Positions 26,689 to 36,825 of a DNA stretch of 64,000 bases are shown one piece after another. Each line of letters opens with the position of its first letter. Positions within the stretch are counted from its first letter, which is position 1. The DNA is taken from NCBI RefSeq assembly GCF_007830435.1, contig NZ_VLLC01000014.1, forward strand, positions 1 to 64,000. The letters run 5' to 3'. Origin of the DNA: Desulfobotulus alkaliphilus. Lineage in GTDB: Bacteria; Desulfobacterota; Desulfobacteria; Desulfobacterales; ASO4-4. A program made the position numbers and the translations under genes. The notes beneath the pieces were generated by a model. The model worked only from the letters and a program-made list of their open reading frames with translations. It was not told where the DNA came from and searched no databases.

Positions 26689-27669
26689 ATGCTGAAAATG
26701 TCTTATCTGTTTGAAAAGGGGACGGGAACCCTGAATGAGGATGCCATTTTTTGCAATGGTTCATCCTTTGGTGTTTTTGACGGAGCCACCAGCCTGATGA
26801 AAACCAGCTGTGACAGGGGACTGACCGGTGGATTTCTTGCGGCCCATACGGCAAAGGATGTCTTTTCAAACAGCAGGGATTGTCTGGTCCGGCTTTCGGA
26901 ACAGGCCAACAGGGCCATTTACAGAAAAATGCTGGAGCATGAGGTGGATACATCGGATAAATCCGCCCTCTGGAGTACGGCAGCGGCGGTGGTCAGGATG
27001 AAGAACGGAAAGCTCCACTGGGTTCAGATTGGTGACAGCCTGATTCTGCTCATCCACAAAGACGGCTCCTTCAGAATCCCCGTTACGGATTTTAACCATG
27101 ATGCAGAAACCCTTGCCATGTGGAAAAAAATAGCGGATACAAGCCCTGCGCCCATCATGGATGCGCTGGGTCATCAGATCCGCAGGGTCCGCTGTCGGAT
27201 GAATGTTTCCTATGGTGTCTTTAATGGTGAAAAAAACTATGCCTCCTTTCTCAGGTCCGGAGTGGAGGAGCTGAAGGATATCGCCCACGTGCTTTTATTC
27301 ACCGACGGCCTTTTTATTCCTTCGGAAAATCCTTCTGAAAACCGCTTTGATATCATGGTCAGGCTTTATCAGGAGGGCGGACTGTCTGCCGTGAAAACAT
27401 ATGTGAGAACACTTGAAGAGAGTGACCCTGAGTGCAGGCGGTATCCCAGATTCAAAACCCATGATGACATTGCAGCCCTTGCCCTTGATATCCGGGATGG
27501 CGTACCTTGCAATCTCCCGTTTCTTTTCCACGATGCCCTTGAAAAAAATAGAGGCCAGATACTTGCAGCTTGTCATCCCTCTGAAAATTCCCATCGAAGA
27601 AAATACCCCGGAAAACATCATGCATGCGCTCCGGAAGCAACTGGCCCTGGACGATGTGCATATCCTTAG
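26689..27669 (+). CDS. PP2C-like serine/threonine phosphatase domain protein
   Basis: 326 residues. PP2C-like metal-binding motifs are present: NEDAIFCNGSSFGVFDGAT near the N-terminus (Asp residues in NED and FDGA), WVQIGDSLILL in the middle, and THDDIAALALD at about residue 262. Sequence beyond roughly residue 270 is Pro/Arg-rich and does not resemble the family. It coincides with the start of the next gene in another frame, so the true stop may be earlier in the ancestral gene. No kinase lies adjacent. Confidence 0.75.
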   Translation: MLKMSYLFEKGTGTLNEDAIFCNGSSFGVFDGATSLMKTSCDRGLTGGFLAAHTAKDVFSNSRDCLVRLSEQANRAIYRKMLEHEVDTSDKSALWSTAAAVVRMKNGKLHWVQIGDSLILLIHKDGSFRIPVTDFNHDAETLAMWKKIADTSPAPIMDALGHQIRRVRCRMNVSYGVFNGEKNYASFLRSGVEELKDIAHVLLFTDGLFIPSENPSENRFDIMVRLYQEGGLSAVKTYVRTLEESDPECRRYPRFKTHDDIAALALDIRDGVPCNLPFLFHDALEKNRGQILAACHPSENSHRRKYPGKHHACAPEATGPGRCAYP

Positions 27670-29152
27670 GGTTCTCAGCAGTGCTCTGGACATTTCGGAT
27701 CCGGAACAGTTTTACTGCAAGATGATTTTTGCGGTTGCAGTCCCCGATAATTTCAGCAATCCCGAAAAACTTCCCTTTTATACAAAAAGCACCCCTCCCT
27801 TTAAAAAAAAGATTCAAAGCAGCCAGAATCCCCTTGTGGTGGGACTGGGTCCGGCCGGTATGTTTGCGGCACTGGAACTTCTGGACCATGGAATCAAGCC
27901 GGTCATTTTTGAGCGGGGGAAAAGCATAGAGGAGAGGTCTCTGGATGTCCGGCGCTTCATTGAAGAGCGCAGGCTGCATCCCGAATCCAATATTCAGTTC
28001 GGGGAGGGCGGGGCAGGATCCTATTCCGATGGCAAGCTTTTTTCCCGGCGTAACCGCAACACAGGCTATGTGAGCCGGGTGCTGGATACCTTTGTCCGCT
28101 TTGGTGCTCCCCCGGAAATTGCCTATATGGACAAACCCCACCTTGGAACCGATGTTCTTTGCCGGATTGTGGCCAATATCAGGGCATATATTTTGGAAAT
28201 GGGCGGGGAAATCCATTTTTCCTCAAAAATGACGGATATCCTTCTTTCAGAAGACAAAATATCGGGTATCCGGATCAATGGGAAAAAGGAATATCACTCA
28301 GACACGCTCTTTCTTGCCATGGGCCACTCTTCACGGGATACCTTTGAGATGCTCCGGGAGAGGGGGGTTGCCATGGAACCCCGTTCCGTTACCGTGGGTC
28401 TGCGCATCGAGCACAGTGCAGAGACCATCAATCTCATGCGTTATGGGAAAAAGTATAAGGGGTATCCCGGTCTCGGGGCGGCCACCTATTCGATGAATTA
28501 TACGGACCGGGCCAGCAAACGGGGAGTCTACACCTTCTGCATGTGCCCCGGTGGTGAGGTGGTGAATGCTTCTTCCGAAGAAGGAGGGCTTGTACTCAAT
28601 GGCATGAGCTATGCCGCACGTTCATCCCCCTTTTCCAATGCCGCCCTTGTGGTCTCCTGCCATGTCAGTGATTATCCCGGAAAGGGGCCTCTGGCAGGGC
28701 TGGCTTTTCAAAGGGAGATAGAGGAGAAGGCTTTCCGGGCCGGGGGATCGGACTGGAAAGCGGCTGCCCAGAGTCTTAAAAATTTTTCAGAGAAAAAAAC
28801 AGGGGACTTTCTACCTGAAAATTCATTTAAAATGGGCGTTCAGGCTGGGGACATGCATGATATTTTTCCCACCTTTATTCTTGATCAGCTCCATGCTGCC
28901 TTTGAAAAATGGAAAAAAGAGCAGCCCCTTTTTGTATCGGAAGGGGCCATACTGCTGGCTGCGGAAACACGGACATCCTCTCCCGTAAGAATCCTCCGCA
29001 AAGAAAATGTTGAGTCTGTCAATGTTCAGGGGCTTTTTCCCATCGGTGAGGGCTCCGGTCATACGGGCGGCATTACAAGTTCGGCTTCGGATGCCATATG
29101 TGCCGTGGAAGCGTATGCAGCAGATAAAGGGCGGCTTCCCCGGCGCGGATAA
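27533..29152 (+). CDS. FAD-dependent oxidoreductase (COG2509/YtfP-like)
   Basis: 539 residues from the chosen ATG 27533. An N-terminal 80-residue domain (LQLVIPLKIPIEENT) precedes the FAD Rossmann motif VVGLGPAGMFAALELL. FGEGGAGSYSDGKL follows, and the C-terminal GEGSGHTGGITSSA closes the FAD site. This matches uncharacterised NAD(P)/FAD oxidoreductases of the COG2509 type. The start has no strong ribosome-binding site. The gene overlaps the PP2C-like frame by about 137 bases, and it overlaps mqnB at its 3' end by 80 bases in convergent orientation. Confidence 0.85.
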   Translation: MPLKKIEARYLQLVIPLKIPIEENTPENIMHALRKQLALDDVHILRVLSSALDISDPEQFYCKMIFAVAVPDNFSNPEKLPFYTKSTPPFKKKIQSSQNPLVVGLGPAGMFAALELLDHGIKPVIFERGKSIEERSLDVRRFIEERRLHPESNIQFGEGGAGSYSDGKLFSRRNRNTGYVSRVLDTFVRFGAPPEIAYMDKPHLGTDVLCRIVANIRAYILEMGGEIHFSSKMTDILLSEDKISGIRINGKKEYHSDTLFLAMGHSSRDTFEMLRERGVAMEPRSVTVGLRIEHSAETINLMRYGKKYKGYPGLGAATYSMNYTDRASKRGVYTFCMCPGGEVVNASSEEGGLVLNGMSYAARSSPFSNAALVVSCHVSDYPGKGPLAGLAFQREIEEKAFRAGGSDWKAAAQSLKNFSEKKTGDFLPENSFKMGVQAGDMHDIFPTFILDQLHAAFEKWKKEQPLFVSEGAILLAAETRTSSPVRILRKENVESVNVQGLFPIGEGSGHTGGITSSASDAICAVEAYAADKGRLPRRG

Positions 29153-29819
29153 AGGCCGTTTCAAGGTCCCAGTCTTCGCTTTTTCTGGAGCCGACGGGGT
29201 TGCTGATACTCCGGATTTCAAAGATGGGAATGCCGAAAAGGGCTGCCGTGTGAAAGGCTGCGGCACCTTCCATGTTTTCCACAAGGCCGCCCGTTTCCCT
29301 GCCTATGGAAGCGGCGGTTTCTTTTGATGCCGTCACCGTACTGACGGTAATAAAGGGGCCATGGGGAAGCATGCGGCCTTCTTTTTTTGCAAAAAGGCTT
29401 AAGGCCCCATGGAGAAGTCCTGTATCCGCATCATAGTATCCGGGTATCCCGGGGCCGTTTTCCATAAGGGGAAAGGGCAGGGGAGAAGGGATGGCAGATT
29501 TTGACTCAAGGCCTGTGTGCAGATCCCTTTCGGAAGCTGCAAGGACAATATCTCCCATGGAAAGACCGCTTTCGGGGTACATGCCGCCGCAGCCTGCCTG
29601 AAGAATCCATTCCGGCTGCAAGGAGGGAAGAACTGCCCCAAGTTTTGCCGCCGTATTGAAAACACCCGGACCGGAGACAAGAATGTACACCCTTCTTTTT
29701 CCTGCGAATCCCAGAGTAAGGGGTATACCGGACAAAATAACATCTTTGGTCTGATCCAGTCCGGCCCGTACAGGGGCGGCTTCCCTGTCCACGGCTGTAA
29801 GTACAAGAAGGGATTTCAA
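29073..29819 (-). CDS. mqnB: Futalosine hydrolase
   Basis: 248 residues of the nucleoside phosphorylase/hydrolase fold. LQAGCGGMYPESGLSMGD, TVSTVTASKETA and the diagnostic ENMEGAAAFHTAALFGIPIFEIRSISNPVG, with WDLETAF, identify MqnB, which removes hypoxanthine from futalosine in the alternative menaquinone pathway. It is the last gene of the leftward operon beginning at def. Its 3' end overlaps the 3' end of the FAD oxidoreductase by 80 bases. Its start overlaps the tetR stop (ATGA). Confidence 0.9.
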   Translation of the reverse strand: MKSLLVLTAVDREAAPVRAGLDQTKDVILSGIPLTLGFAGKRRVYILVSGPGVFNTAAKLGAVLPSLQPEWILQAGCGGMYPESGLSMGDIVLAASERDLHTGLESKSAIPSPLPFPLMENGPGIPGYYDADTGLLHGALSLFAKKEGRMLPHGPFITVSTVTASKETAASIGRETGGLVENMEGAAAFHTAALFGIPIFEIRSISNPVGSRKSEDWDLETAFIRAGEAALYLLHTLPRHIWHPKPNL

Positions 29820-30454
29820 GGTCTTTTATTTCCCATTCCCTTTTCAAGGATATCCATGAAACCGGGAATATGGTTTTCCATGGTTTTTTTATCGGAAAAA
29901 CCCTCTCCGAGATAGGGCAGTACCGAGGCCAGCAGGAAGCGGTCCATCAGCGCTTCCAGAAGAAAGAGGGCTTCCTGCATGGGAAGATCCCTTCGGATTT
30001 CACCCCTGTCTGCGGCTTTTTCCAGAAGCTCTGCAAGGAAGTCTTTGCCTTCCTTCCGGATGCGGGTCAAAAGGAAATTTCTTAAGGGCATATCCGGTGT
30101 GCTGAGAAGATGGGTGTAGAGTCTGTAGATCAAAGGATGGGTCCGGGTAAAATCAAGGCCTGTGTGCAGAATCTGAGCAAGCCTTGTAAAAATATCCGTC
30201 CTGGCCGGATTGTCCCTCACCTTGCGGAGCTCATCCTTGACCTTTTCAAGGCTGTGGGCAAAAACCGCAGCAAAAAGACCTTCTTTATCTCCAAAATACT
30301 GAAAAACAGATCCCTTGGCGATTCCCGCTTTTTCCACCATGCGGTTGATGCTGGCCGCAGCATAGCCCTTTTCCGCAAACTCCATGAGGGCGGCCTGCAT
30401 GATTCTCTCTTTTTTTTCTTCGGGAAGGCGCTCAAAGGTGGTGTTTGGTATCAC
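29816..30454 (-). CDS. TetR-family transcriptional regulator
   Basis: 212 residues. N-terminal helix-turn-helix: [45 protein letters not shown]. The ligand-binding C-terminal helical domain follows. It lies inside the operon with four-base overlaps to aroQ and mqnB, so it may regulate this unit, though no operator can be assigned. Confidence 0.92.
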   Translation of the reverse strand: MIPNTTFERLPEEKKERIMQAALMEFAEKGYAAASINRMVEKAGIAKGSVFQYFGDKEGLFAAVFAHSLEKVKDELRKVRDNPARTDIFTRLAQILHTGLDFTRTHPLIYRLYTHLLSTPDMPLRNFLLTRIRKEGKDFLAELLEKAADRGEIRRDLPMQEALFLLEALMDRFLLASVLPYLGEGFSDKKTMENHIPGFMDILEKGMGNKRP

Positions 30455-30909
30455 ATCAGGTCTTCCTTGTCCGTGAGTATGGCCATCATGGCATCCAGTG
30501 CCAGAAGATAGCCCCTGGCGCCCAGTCCGACAATCTGTCCTGTGGCAATATCAGAAAAATAGGAATGGCTGCGGAAAGCCTCCCTTTTGTGAATATTGGA
30601 AATATGTACCTCAATGAGGGGGGTATCATGCAGAAGCAGGGCATCCCGGATGGCAACACTGGTATGGGTGAAGGCCGCAGGATTGATAAGGATGCCATGG
30701 ACCTGACCAAAGGCCTCCTGAAGGCAATCCACAAGGGCCCCCTCATGGTTGGACTGAAAGGTGGATAGCAGAAAGCCTGCACTGGATGCCCTTTCTTTCA
30801 GGGCTGCGTCAATGTCCTTCAGGCTCAGCTTCCCGTAAATCTGAGGCTCCCTTTTCCCCAGCATGTTGAGATTGGGGCCATGGAGTACAAGGATATGCTT
30901 TTGCATCAC
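30451..30909 (-). CDS. aroQ: 3-dehydroquinate dehydratase type II
   Basis: 152 residues, the typical size of the type II enzyme. Motifs are [13 protein letters not shown] (N-terminal lid region), [12 protein letters not shown] and [14 protein letters not shown]. It catalyses the third step of the shikimate pathway in the cytoplasm. It overlaps both neighbours by four bases in the operon. Confidence 0.96.
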   Translation of the reverse strand: MMQKHILVLHGPNLNMLGKREPQIYGKLSLKDIDAALKERASSAGFLLSTFQSNHEGALVDCLQEAFGQVHGILINPAAFTHTSVAIRDALLLHDTPLIEVHISNIHKREAFRSHSYFSDIATGQIVGLGARGYLLALDAMMAILTDKEDLM

Positions 30910-31583
30910 AGCCCCCTGTCCGGGTCCCGCCTGAGTATGTGGTGAAATTCTTCGATGGTTTTTTTGTAATCTTCGGTCTGAAAAATCGCTGAACCCGCCA
31001 CCAGCACATCAGCCCCGGCCATGGAAACCTGCTTCAGGGTGTCAGGATTGATTCCCCCATCCACCTGAAGATGAACGGGCCGACCACTGCGGACAATGCG
31101 TTCACGGATACGGGCGATTTTATCAAGGCAGCGGGGGATGAATTTCTGTCCGCCGAATCCCGGATTTACGGTCATCACCAGAATAAAATCAATGTCATCC
31201 ATGACATAATCCAGCATTTCCGGTGGGGTTCCGGGATTTAAGGCCACACCGGGTTTTGCTCCGAGACTGCGTATGAGCTGAATACTGCGGTGCAGATGGG
31301 GGCAGGTTTCCGCATGCACGGAAACAAGGTCTGCCCCTGCCTTTACAAAGGCGGGAATGATGGCATCGGGCTCAACAATCATGAGATGTACGTCCAGGGG
31401 AAGATTCGTACATTTTCTGGCAGCTTCCACAATAATGGGGCCATAGCTGATATTGGGCACAAAGCGGCCGTCCATGACGTCAATGTGAATCCAGTCTGCA
31501 CCAGCGGATTCCACAGCACGGATTTCCTCACCCAGACGGGTAAAGTCTGCGGACAAAATGGATGGGGCGATGAGGTGTTTCAT
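30906..31583 (-). CDS. rpe: Ribulose-phosphate 3-epimerase
   Basis: 225 residues of the TIM-barrel type. [46 protein letters not shown] and [10 protein letters not shown] are family signatures with the metal-binding His/Asp residues. It interconverts ribulose- and xylulose-5-phosphate. It overlaps aroQ and the PASTA gene by four bases. Confidence 0.97.
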   Translation of the reverse strand: MKHLIAPSILSADFTRLGEEIRAVESAGADWIHIDVMDGRFVPNISYGPIIVEAARKCTNLPLDVHLMIVEPDAIIPAFVKAGADLVSVHAETCPHLHRSIQLIRSLGAKPGVALNPGTPPEMLDYVMDDIDFILVMTVNPGFGGQKFIPRCLDKIARIRERIVRSGRPVHLQVDGGINPDTLKQVSMAGADVLVAGSAIFQTEDYKKTIEEFHHILRRDPDRGL

Positions 31584-32680
31584 GGCAGGGTACTTTCATC
31601 TGGGTTTGGGGTTGCATGGTCAGAAAAAAGAAAGGGGATGGGCAGAAGCGGCATGCCATAGCGCCCCCCCTCGTAGAGGATATCCGCCCTGAACCGGAAC
31701 GGGTCGAGGGTGGCTTCATATACGGGAAAGCCGTTTTCTTCGATGCGGACACGGGCTTCCGCAGTACCGGGTATGAGCAGGGTGACTTCGCTGTTGCCTT
31801 CAAAGACATCATCCACAAAATCAAAGGTCATTCCCCAGGCCGAAAGGCTGCCCCGGATATGGGAACGGATCAGGGTATGGGGAAGACGGTAGCGCACAAG
31901 GCGCATGCCGGAAACAATTCCCTGGGCTTCTCTGCCCTGTCCCTGTTTCCGGTTCATGAATACGTTGACGCCTTCATGGGCCCTGAGCAGGCTGCCGGGG
32001 GCAGGGTTTTGATCCATAACACGGTTAAAGGGCATATCCGGCAGGTGTACACTCTCGATTTTTTTTACATGGAGCTGACGTTTTTTCAGGATGTCCAGCA
32101 TTTCGTCTGCATGCATACCGCCAAGATCCGGCATGCGTATGAAGACAGGACGTTTCCCGGCACTGACTAAAAGATGTACTGCTGTTCCTGATTTTGCAGG
32201 CAAACCTGCCTGCGGGTCCGATGCAATCACATGGCCTGCGGGAATGCTGCCGTGGTAAAGAAGGGAGAAATGTCCTGTAAGAAAATTTCTGTTTTCAAGC
32301 AAACGCAGGCTTTCTTCCCGCCGCAGTCCACGGGTATCGGGGATTTCAAATTTCTGCAGTCCCCTTGAAAGGAAAACCCGGACTTCCCGCCCGGCTTTTA
32401 AGGTATGGCCGGGAAGGGGCTCCTGACGGATCACATGGTTGTGGGCGATGGTGGATGAAAATTCAAAGCCCGCAACACGCAGTCCGAGACGGTCGGCTTC
32501 CATGCGCTCCAGCACATCCACAATGTCTTTTCCCATGAGATCCGGGACGATGATTTCCGGTGTTCTGTCGAAAAGAACAGCAAGGCTGATATAGGCCCCA
32601 AGAACCATGAGGCTGCAGAAAAATGCCAGCCCCAGTATGCCAGCAGCGATTTTTTTTATGCCTGATGCCTTTTTCATCAT
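31580..32680 (-). CDS. Membrane-anchored PASTA-domain protein
   Basis: 366 residues. A single N-terminal transmembrane anchor ([24 protein letters not shown]) is followed by three PASTA domains (about residues 40-110, 110-180 and 180-250; e.g. [46 protein letters not shown]). The remaining C-terminal 110 residues lack a known motif. PASTA modules bind peptidoglycan or beta-lactams in kinases and PBPs, but there is no kinase or transpeptidase domain here. It lies eight bases after rsmB. Confidence 0.85.
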   Translation of the reverse strand: MMKKASGIKKIAAGILGLAFFCSLMVLGAYISLAVLFDRTPEIIVPDLMGKDIVDVLERMEADRLGLRVAGFEFSSTIAHNHVIRQEPLPGHTLKAGREVRVFLSRGLQKFEIPDTRGLRREESLRLLENRNFLTGHFSLLYHGSIPAGHVIASDPQAGLPAKSGTAVHLLVSAGKRPVFIRMPDLGGMHADEMLDILKKRQLHVKKIESVHLPDMPFNRVMDQNPAPGSLLRAHEGVNVFMNRKQGQGREAQGIVSGMRLVRYRLPHTLIRSHIRGSLSAWGMTFDFVDDVFEGNSEVTLLIPGTAEARVRIEENGFPVYEATLDPFRFRADILYEGGRYGMPLLPIPFLFSDHATPNPDESTLP

Positions 32681-32688
32681 GGGTATCT

Positions 32689-34071
32689 TCAGGATGCGAC
32701 GACCTTGCGTCGTCCGGTCTTGCGCAGGGCCGTGGCAAAAAATCCGTCCAGTTCAAAGGTTTCCTGCCATGGCATAAAATCATTATTTTCCGTCAACAGG
32801 GGCCTTGCCTGATCCGGGAACCGGGCACCGGGGGCTTCCCTGTGCATTTCCGGGTGATGGGCAAGAAAATGATCAATCACCTCAGTGGTTTCCTCGGGCT
32901 CTGTGGAGCATACGGCATAGACCATGAGTCCACCGGGTTTGAGCAGGGCCGCCATGGTTTCCAGAAGTTTTGACTGGCGAAGGGCAAAGTTTTTCAGGCC
33001 TTCTTCATCCCTGTTCCATTTGATGTCCGGATTTCTGCGGATCACACCCATGCCCGAGCAGGGCGCGTCCAGAAAAATCCGGTCAAAGCGTCCAAGGTTC
33101 ATGGCTGCTTTGCTGTTGGTCAGATCCTGGGTCTGGGTCTTAACGATACTCACCCCTAAACGTTGCATTTCATGGCTCAGCCGCATGAGTTTGGAGCCGT
33201 TCAGATCCACGGCTGTGATTTCCCCCTTATTCTGCATGAGCAGGGCAAGGTGGCCGGTTTTTCCGCCATAACCGGCACAGGCATCCAGAATACGCTCCCC
33301 ACTGCGGGGGGCCAGCATCAGACCCGCAAGCTGGGCCGAGGCATCCTGAATCTGAAAAAAACCCTCCCGGAACCCCGGAAGCCGGTCTATGGCACCTTCG
33401 GGATGGGAAAAATTCAGGGCATCATTGACCCAGATGTTGGGAGAAACTTCTCTTACCTTTTCATCCATAAGCCCCAGCAGTTTTTCCGTATCCGTCCGCA
33501 TCCGGTTCACCCTCAGGGTGATGGAGGGAATCCGGTTCACGGACTGGGCCAGAAGCTCCGTCCGCTCTTCTCCGAAGCGGGCTGTCCACCTTTCAAGCAT
33601 CCATTCAGGGATGGCATGCTTCCAGGCCATGCGCTGGATGAAGGGGGTTTCCGGATGAGGATCATAAACATTTTTCCATACTTTCTGAACATTGCGAAGA
33701 ACACCGTTGACAAAACCCGGTGCCCCGCGGGTGGAGCTGATGAACTTGGTCAGTTCCACGGCCGTATGAATGGCAGCGGATTCAGGAACCCTGTCCAGAT
33801 AAATCAGTTGAAAAATGGCAATGCGCAGAATATCCCGGATTCTGGGTTCAATTTTGTGAAGGGGTGTTCTGGAGCTTTCCGCAATGACCCGGTCCAGACG
33901 GCTGCGCCAGCGCAGTACCCCATAAACAATGGCATTCATCAAACGCCGGTCCTTGGGATCCATGGCATTGATGGTGTTCTGAAAATCTTCAATCACAAGG
34001 TCCAGCGGAAGTTTTTTGGCCTGGATTTTGATAAGAATCTGCAGGGCAGTTTTTCTGGCGTCGCTTTGCAT
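32689..34071 (-). CDS. rsmB: 16S rRNA m5C967 methyltransferase
   Basis: 460 residues. An N-terminal NusB-like RNA-binding domain is followed by the SAM-dependent Rossmann domain with DACAGYGGKTGHLALLM, FDRIFLDAPCSGMGVIRRNPD (the PCSG motif with catalytic Cys) and VYAVCSTEPEE (second Cys). It modifies C967 of 16S rRNA. Start ATG 34071 follows an AAGGAAC-like site. It sits 25 bases after fmt. Confidence 0.95.
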   Translation of the reverse strand: MQSDARKTALQILIKIQAKKLPLDLVIEDFQNTINAMDPKDRRLMNAIVYGVLRWRSRLDRVIAESSRTPLHKIEPRIRDILRIAIFQLIYLDRVPESAAIHTAVELTKFISSTRGAPGFVNGVLRNVQKVWKNVYDPHPETPFIQRMAWKHAIPEWMLERWTARFGEERTELLAQSVNRIPSITLRVNRMRTDTEKLLGLMDEKVREVSPNIWVNDALNFSHPEGAIDRLPGFREGFFQIQDASAQLAGLMLAPRSGERILDACAGYGGKTGHLALLMQNKGEITAVDLNGSKLMRLSHEMQRLGVSIVKTQTQDLTNSKAAMNLGRFDRIFLDAPCSGMGVIRRNPDIKWNRDEEGLKNFALRQSKLLETMAALLKPGGLMVYAVCSTEPEETTEVIDHFLAHHPEMHREAPGARFPDQARPLLTENNDFMPWQETFELDGFFATALRKTGRRKVVAS

Positions 34072-34096
34072 TCGGTTCCTTGGTCTTTAAAAATAT

Positions 34097-35035
34097 TTAT
34101 GAAAAAAGCATACCCGCATTGAGGGGTTTTCCCCGTAAAAAATCTGCAATGCCCATGCGTTTTCCCGATGGCCCCTGAAGTTCGCTGATGACAACGGCAT
34201 CCTTTGCGGCAGCAATGATCAGACTTCCGGGTGGAGACGGCAGGACCGTACCCGGCAAGGACTGATGTTCCATGGCAAGGGGCTGAACTTTAAAGATTTT
34301 ATAGTCTGTCTCTCCAAGCCGGGTAAAGGCGCCGGGCCAGGGATTCATGCCGCGGACATGGGCGTCAATGGCAGGGGCTGGCAGGTCCCAGTTGATGCGG
34401 CCATGGGATTTTTTTAAGAGGGGAGCATATGTGGCTTCCCCGGCGTTCTGGGGCAGCGGCTGGATGCTTCCTTCAGCAAGCCCTTCGAGGGTTTCCAGAA
34501 TAAGCTCTGCGCCAAGTATGGACAGTTTGTCATGGATGTCTGCGGATGTATCCTGCGGGCCAATGGGAAGGCTTCGCTGCAGCAGAATATCCCCTGTATC
34601 CATCCCCGCATCCATGCGCATGGTGGTAACACCTGTCCGGGATTCTCCTGAAGTAACAGCCCACTGGATGGGAGCTGCGCCTCTGTAACGGGGAAGGAGG
34701 GAGGCATGGATATTCACGGCGCCTAAGCGGGGAATCTCCAGAAGGCGTGCCGGAAGAATATGACCGTAAGCCACCACCACAAAAACATCGGGGCTGAGGG
34801 CCGACAGCTCATGGTAGATTTTTTCATCCTTCATGGAAGAGGGCTGAAATACAGGGATTCCAAGGGACAGAGCCGCTTCCTTGACAGGGGGGGGCTGAAT
34901 TTTTTTTCCCCGTCCTTTGGGTTTATCGGGCTGGGTGTATGCGGCAAGGATACGGTGGCCTGCCCCTGCAAGGGCTTGCAGGGGGGGCAGGGCAAATTCC
35001 GGCGTTCCCATGAAAACAAGATTCAGCGGTATCAT
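34097..35035 (-). CDS. fmt: Methionyl-tRNA formyltransferase
   Basis: 312 residues. N-terminal FMGTPEFALPPL, the formyl-THF site motif NIHASLLPRYRGAAPIQWA and the C-terminal OB-like domain define Fmt. It formylates initiator Met-tRNA. The start overlaps the def stop (ATGA), the usual def-fmt pairing. Confidence 0.96.
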   Translation of the reverse strand: MIPLNLVFMGTPEFALPPLQALAGAGHRILAAYTQPDKPKGRGKKIQPPPVKEAALSLGIPVFQPSSMKDEKIYHELSALSPDVFVVVAYGHILPARLLEIPRLGAVNIHASLLPRYRGAAPIQWAVTSGESRTGVTTMRMDAGMDTGDILLQRSLPIGPQDTSADIHDKLSILGAELILETLEGLAEGSIQPLPQNAGEATYAPLLKKSHGRINWDLPAPAIDAHVRGMNPWPGAFTRLGETDYKIFKVQPLAMEHQSLPGTVLPSPPGSLIIAAAKDAVVISELQGPSGKRMGIADFLRGKPLNAGMLFS

Positions 35036-35547
35036 ACGGCCTCTCTGCGGAGCTGTTTGTTTACACGTTTGACGTATAAGCTGCGCTTCAGGGAGCTGAT
35101 GTGATCGATAAAAAGAATGCCCCTGAGATGATCCATTTCATGCTGCACAATCACGGCCTCAAAACCTTCAAGATCCATGACAAGGGGCTCCCCCCTTTCA
35201 TCCATGGCCGATACTTTGATACGTGCATGGCGTTTTACGTTGGCCCTGAAATCGGGGACACTGAGGCATCCTTCGTCTTCGGACAGAAAAGAACCTTCCG
35301 ATTCAAGGAGTTCCGGGTTGGCCAGTACCTTGAAATTCCGAACTTCCGGGTCCGGCTCCGCATCAAAGATCAAAAGAGAATAGTCTTCTCCAATCTGATT
35401 GGCGGCCAGTCCCACACCGGGGGCTTCGTACATGGTATCGGCCATGTCGCCTATGAGGCGCTGCAGTTCAGGGCCAAAGTCTTTTACTCTGGCGGGAATT
35501 TTTTTTAAAAAAGGATCCGGGTAAGTCAGAATGGAACGTATGGCCAT
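35032..35547 (-). CDS. def: Peptide deformylase
   Basis: 171 residues. The three metal motifs are present: APGVGLAANQIG, EGCLSVP and QHEMDHLRGILF (HEMDH). It removes the formyl group from nascent proteins. It is first gene of an eight-gene leftward operon (def, fmt, rsmB, PASTA, rpe, aroQ, tetR, mqnB). A small terminator-like hairpin lies about 20 bases upstream of the start, on the strand of the gene. Confidence 0.96.
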   Translation of the reverse strand: MAIRSILTYPDPFLKKIPARVKDFGPELQRLIGDMADTMYEAPGVGLAANQIGEDYSLLIFDAEPDPEVRNFKVLANPELLESEGSFLSEDEGCLSVPDFRANVKRHARIKVSAMDERGEPLVMDLEGFEAVIVQHEMDHLRGILFIDHISSLKRSLYVKRVNKQLRREAV

Positions 35548-35565
35548 GGTACACCTTTCTCAGGA

Positions 35566-35588
35566 AACAAAAAAGCTGCTGGGGCAGC
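35566..35588 (-). terminator. Small terminator or attenuator hairpin before def
   Basis: Read on the minus strand: GCTGC, loop CCCA, GCAGC, then TTTTTTG. It lies just upstream of def, so it may stop read-through or act as a leader attenuator. Confidence 0.5.
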
Positions 35589-35624
35589 CTTTAAAAAAGC
35601 CTTGGGGTTGTTGATAAAAAATCC

Positions 35625-35644
35625 AGGGGGTTCACACACCCCCT
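35625..35644 (-). terminator. Terminator after the flippase-like gene
   Basis: AGGGGGT (35625-35631) and ACCCCCT (35638-35644) around a six-base loop. On the minus strand it is followed by GGATTTTTTAT, which fits termination of the ribF operon. Confidence 0.65.
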
Positions 35645-35730
35645 ATGAAGCACCATGATTATAGTTCATGATCCGCAAATGGAAAGAAAAACCTGCATGA
35701 AAAAGAGTGCCGCTTCTGTTCCATAAAAAC

Positions 35731-36822
35731 TCAGCCTCCAGATTCCAGAGATTCCCTGTCTGAGGCCCTTTTTCCCGAAGAAATCCTGAAGCCTGTCATG
35801 AAAGCCGAAGCCAGCCCCACAAAAATAACGGGAAACATCAGTACCGCATGGCTGAGCAGGGCGTAACCTGCGGCATCGGCACCCCGGATACCAAAAAAAG
35901 CAAGGCTGAATACAACACCAGCCTCCCAGATGCCCCAGAAACCCGGAACCGATGGAATGGCAATGAAAAAATTGACCAGAACCATGACCGCTGCAAGCTG
36001 AATGAGGTTTGCGGAAATTCCTTCACTGGCCTGGGAGAGAAACCAGAAAGGCAGCACCTGTATTCCCCATACACACAAGGAAAGAAAGACACAGACAAGA
36101 AGTTTTGGGGGACTTTTCAATCCGTCAAAGCCTGAAGCCACCTGATCCACCAGCTTTTCCAGTGCAGGAAGAAGACGGTCCGAAAGGTTTTTTCTGAAGC
36201 CCGACGGAAGCCCCGGAAAAGAAAGCACAAGCCCCCTCAGCAGCTTTTTCTCCTTTTCCCTCATCCATGGCACCTGAAGAAAAACAATTCCCCCTACAAG
36301 AGCAAGGCAGATCCATGCCATGTTTCTGGCAATCCGGGTGAGGGTTTCTCCGCTCAGCTCAAAACCACCGATGATCTGGGTTTCCGCTGCCCCCATATTG
36401 GTAAGGCCGAAGATAAAACTGAGAAAGGCCAGAAGAACCGTCAGATCCAGAACCCGTTCTGCCGCAATGGTGGAAAAGCTCGTGACAAAGGGGATTTTTT
36501 CCTTTCTGGCAAGCAGGGCCGGACGAACCAGTTCCCCGACACGGCCCGGAAGAATGCTGTTAAGCATAAAACCGATCATCATGGGATGAAAGGCCGAAAA
36601 AAAAGTCACCTTCCGGGTGCGGGACAGCAGGTGCTGCCAGCGCCATGCCCTGAGCACATAGCCCATGAGACAGAAAAAAATGGCTGGCAGGAGCCATATG
36701 TAGTCAAGGTTTTTAAAATAGGCGGCCAGCTCTGCCATGGGAACATTGCGGAAGGCCAGCCACAGGGCAGCAATGGATATGGGAAGGGCTATCAAGAGAC
36801 CTATCCCTTTTGTTTTTTTCAT
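35731..36822 (-). CDS. Lysylphosphatidylglycerol-synthase-like integral membrane protein (UPF0104)
   Basis: 363 residues with at least seven hydrophobic segments, no soluble domain, and the family features GYVLRAWRWQHLL, MIGFMLNSILPGRVGELVRPALLAR and RVLDLTVLLAFL, typical of the UPF0104/AglD/YbhN superfamily. Members include flippase and lipid-modifying enzymes; the role here is unknown. It lies three bases after ribF, so it is co-transcribed. Confidence 0.85.
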   Translation of the reverse strand: MKKTKGIGLLIALPISIAALWLAFRNVPMAELAAYFKNLDYIWLLPAIFFCLMGYVLRAWRWQHLLSRTRKVTFFSAFHPMMIGFMLNSILPGRVGELVRPALLARKEKIPFVTSFSTIAAERVLDLTVLLAFLSFIFGLTNMGAAETQIIGGFELSGETLTRIARNMAWICLALVGGIVFLQVPWMREKEKKLLRGLVLSFPGLPSGFRKNLSDRLLPALEKLVDQVASGFDGLKSPPKLLVCVFLSLCVWGIQVLPFWFLSQASEGISANLIQLAAVMVLVNFFIAIPSVPGFWGIWEAGVVFSLAFFGIRGADAAGYALLSHAVLMFPVIFVGLASAFMTGFRISSGKRASDRESLESGG

Positions 36823-36825
36823 GAT

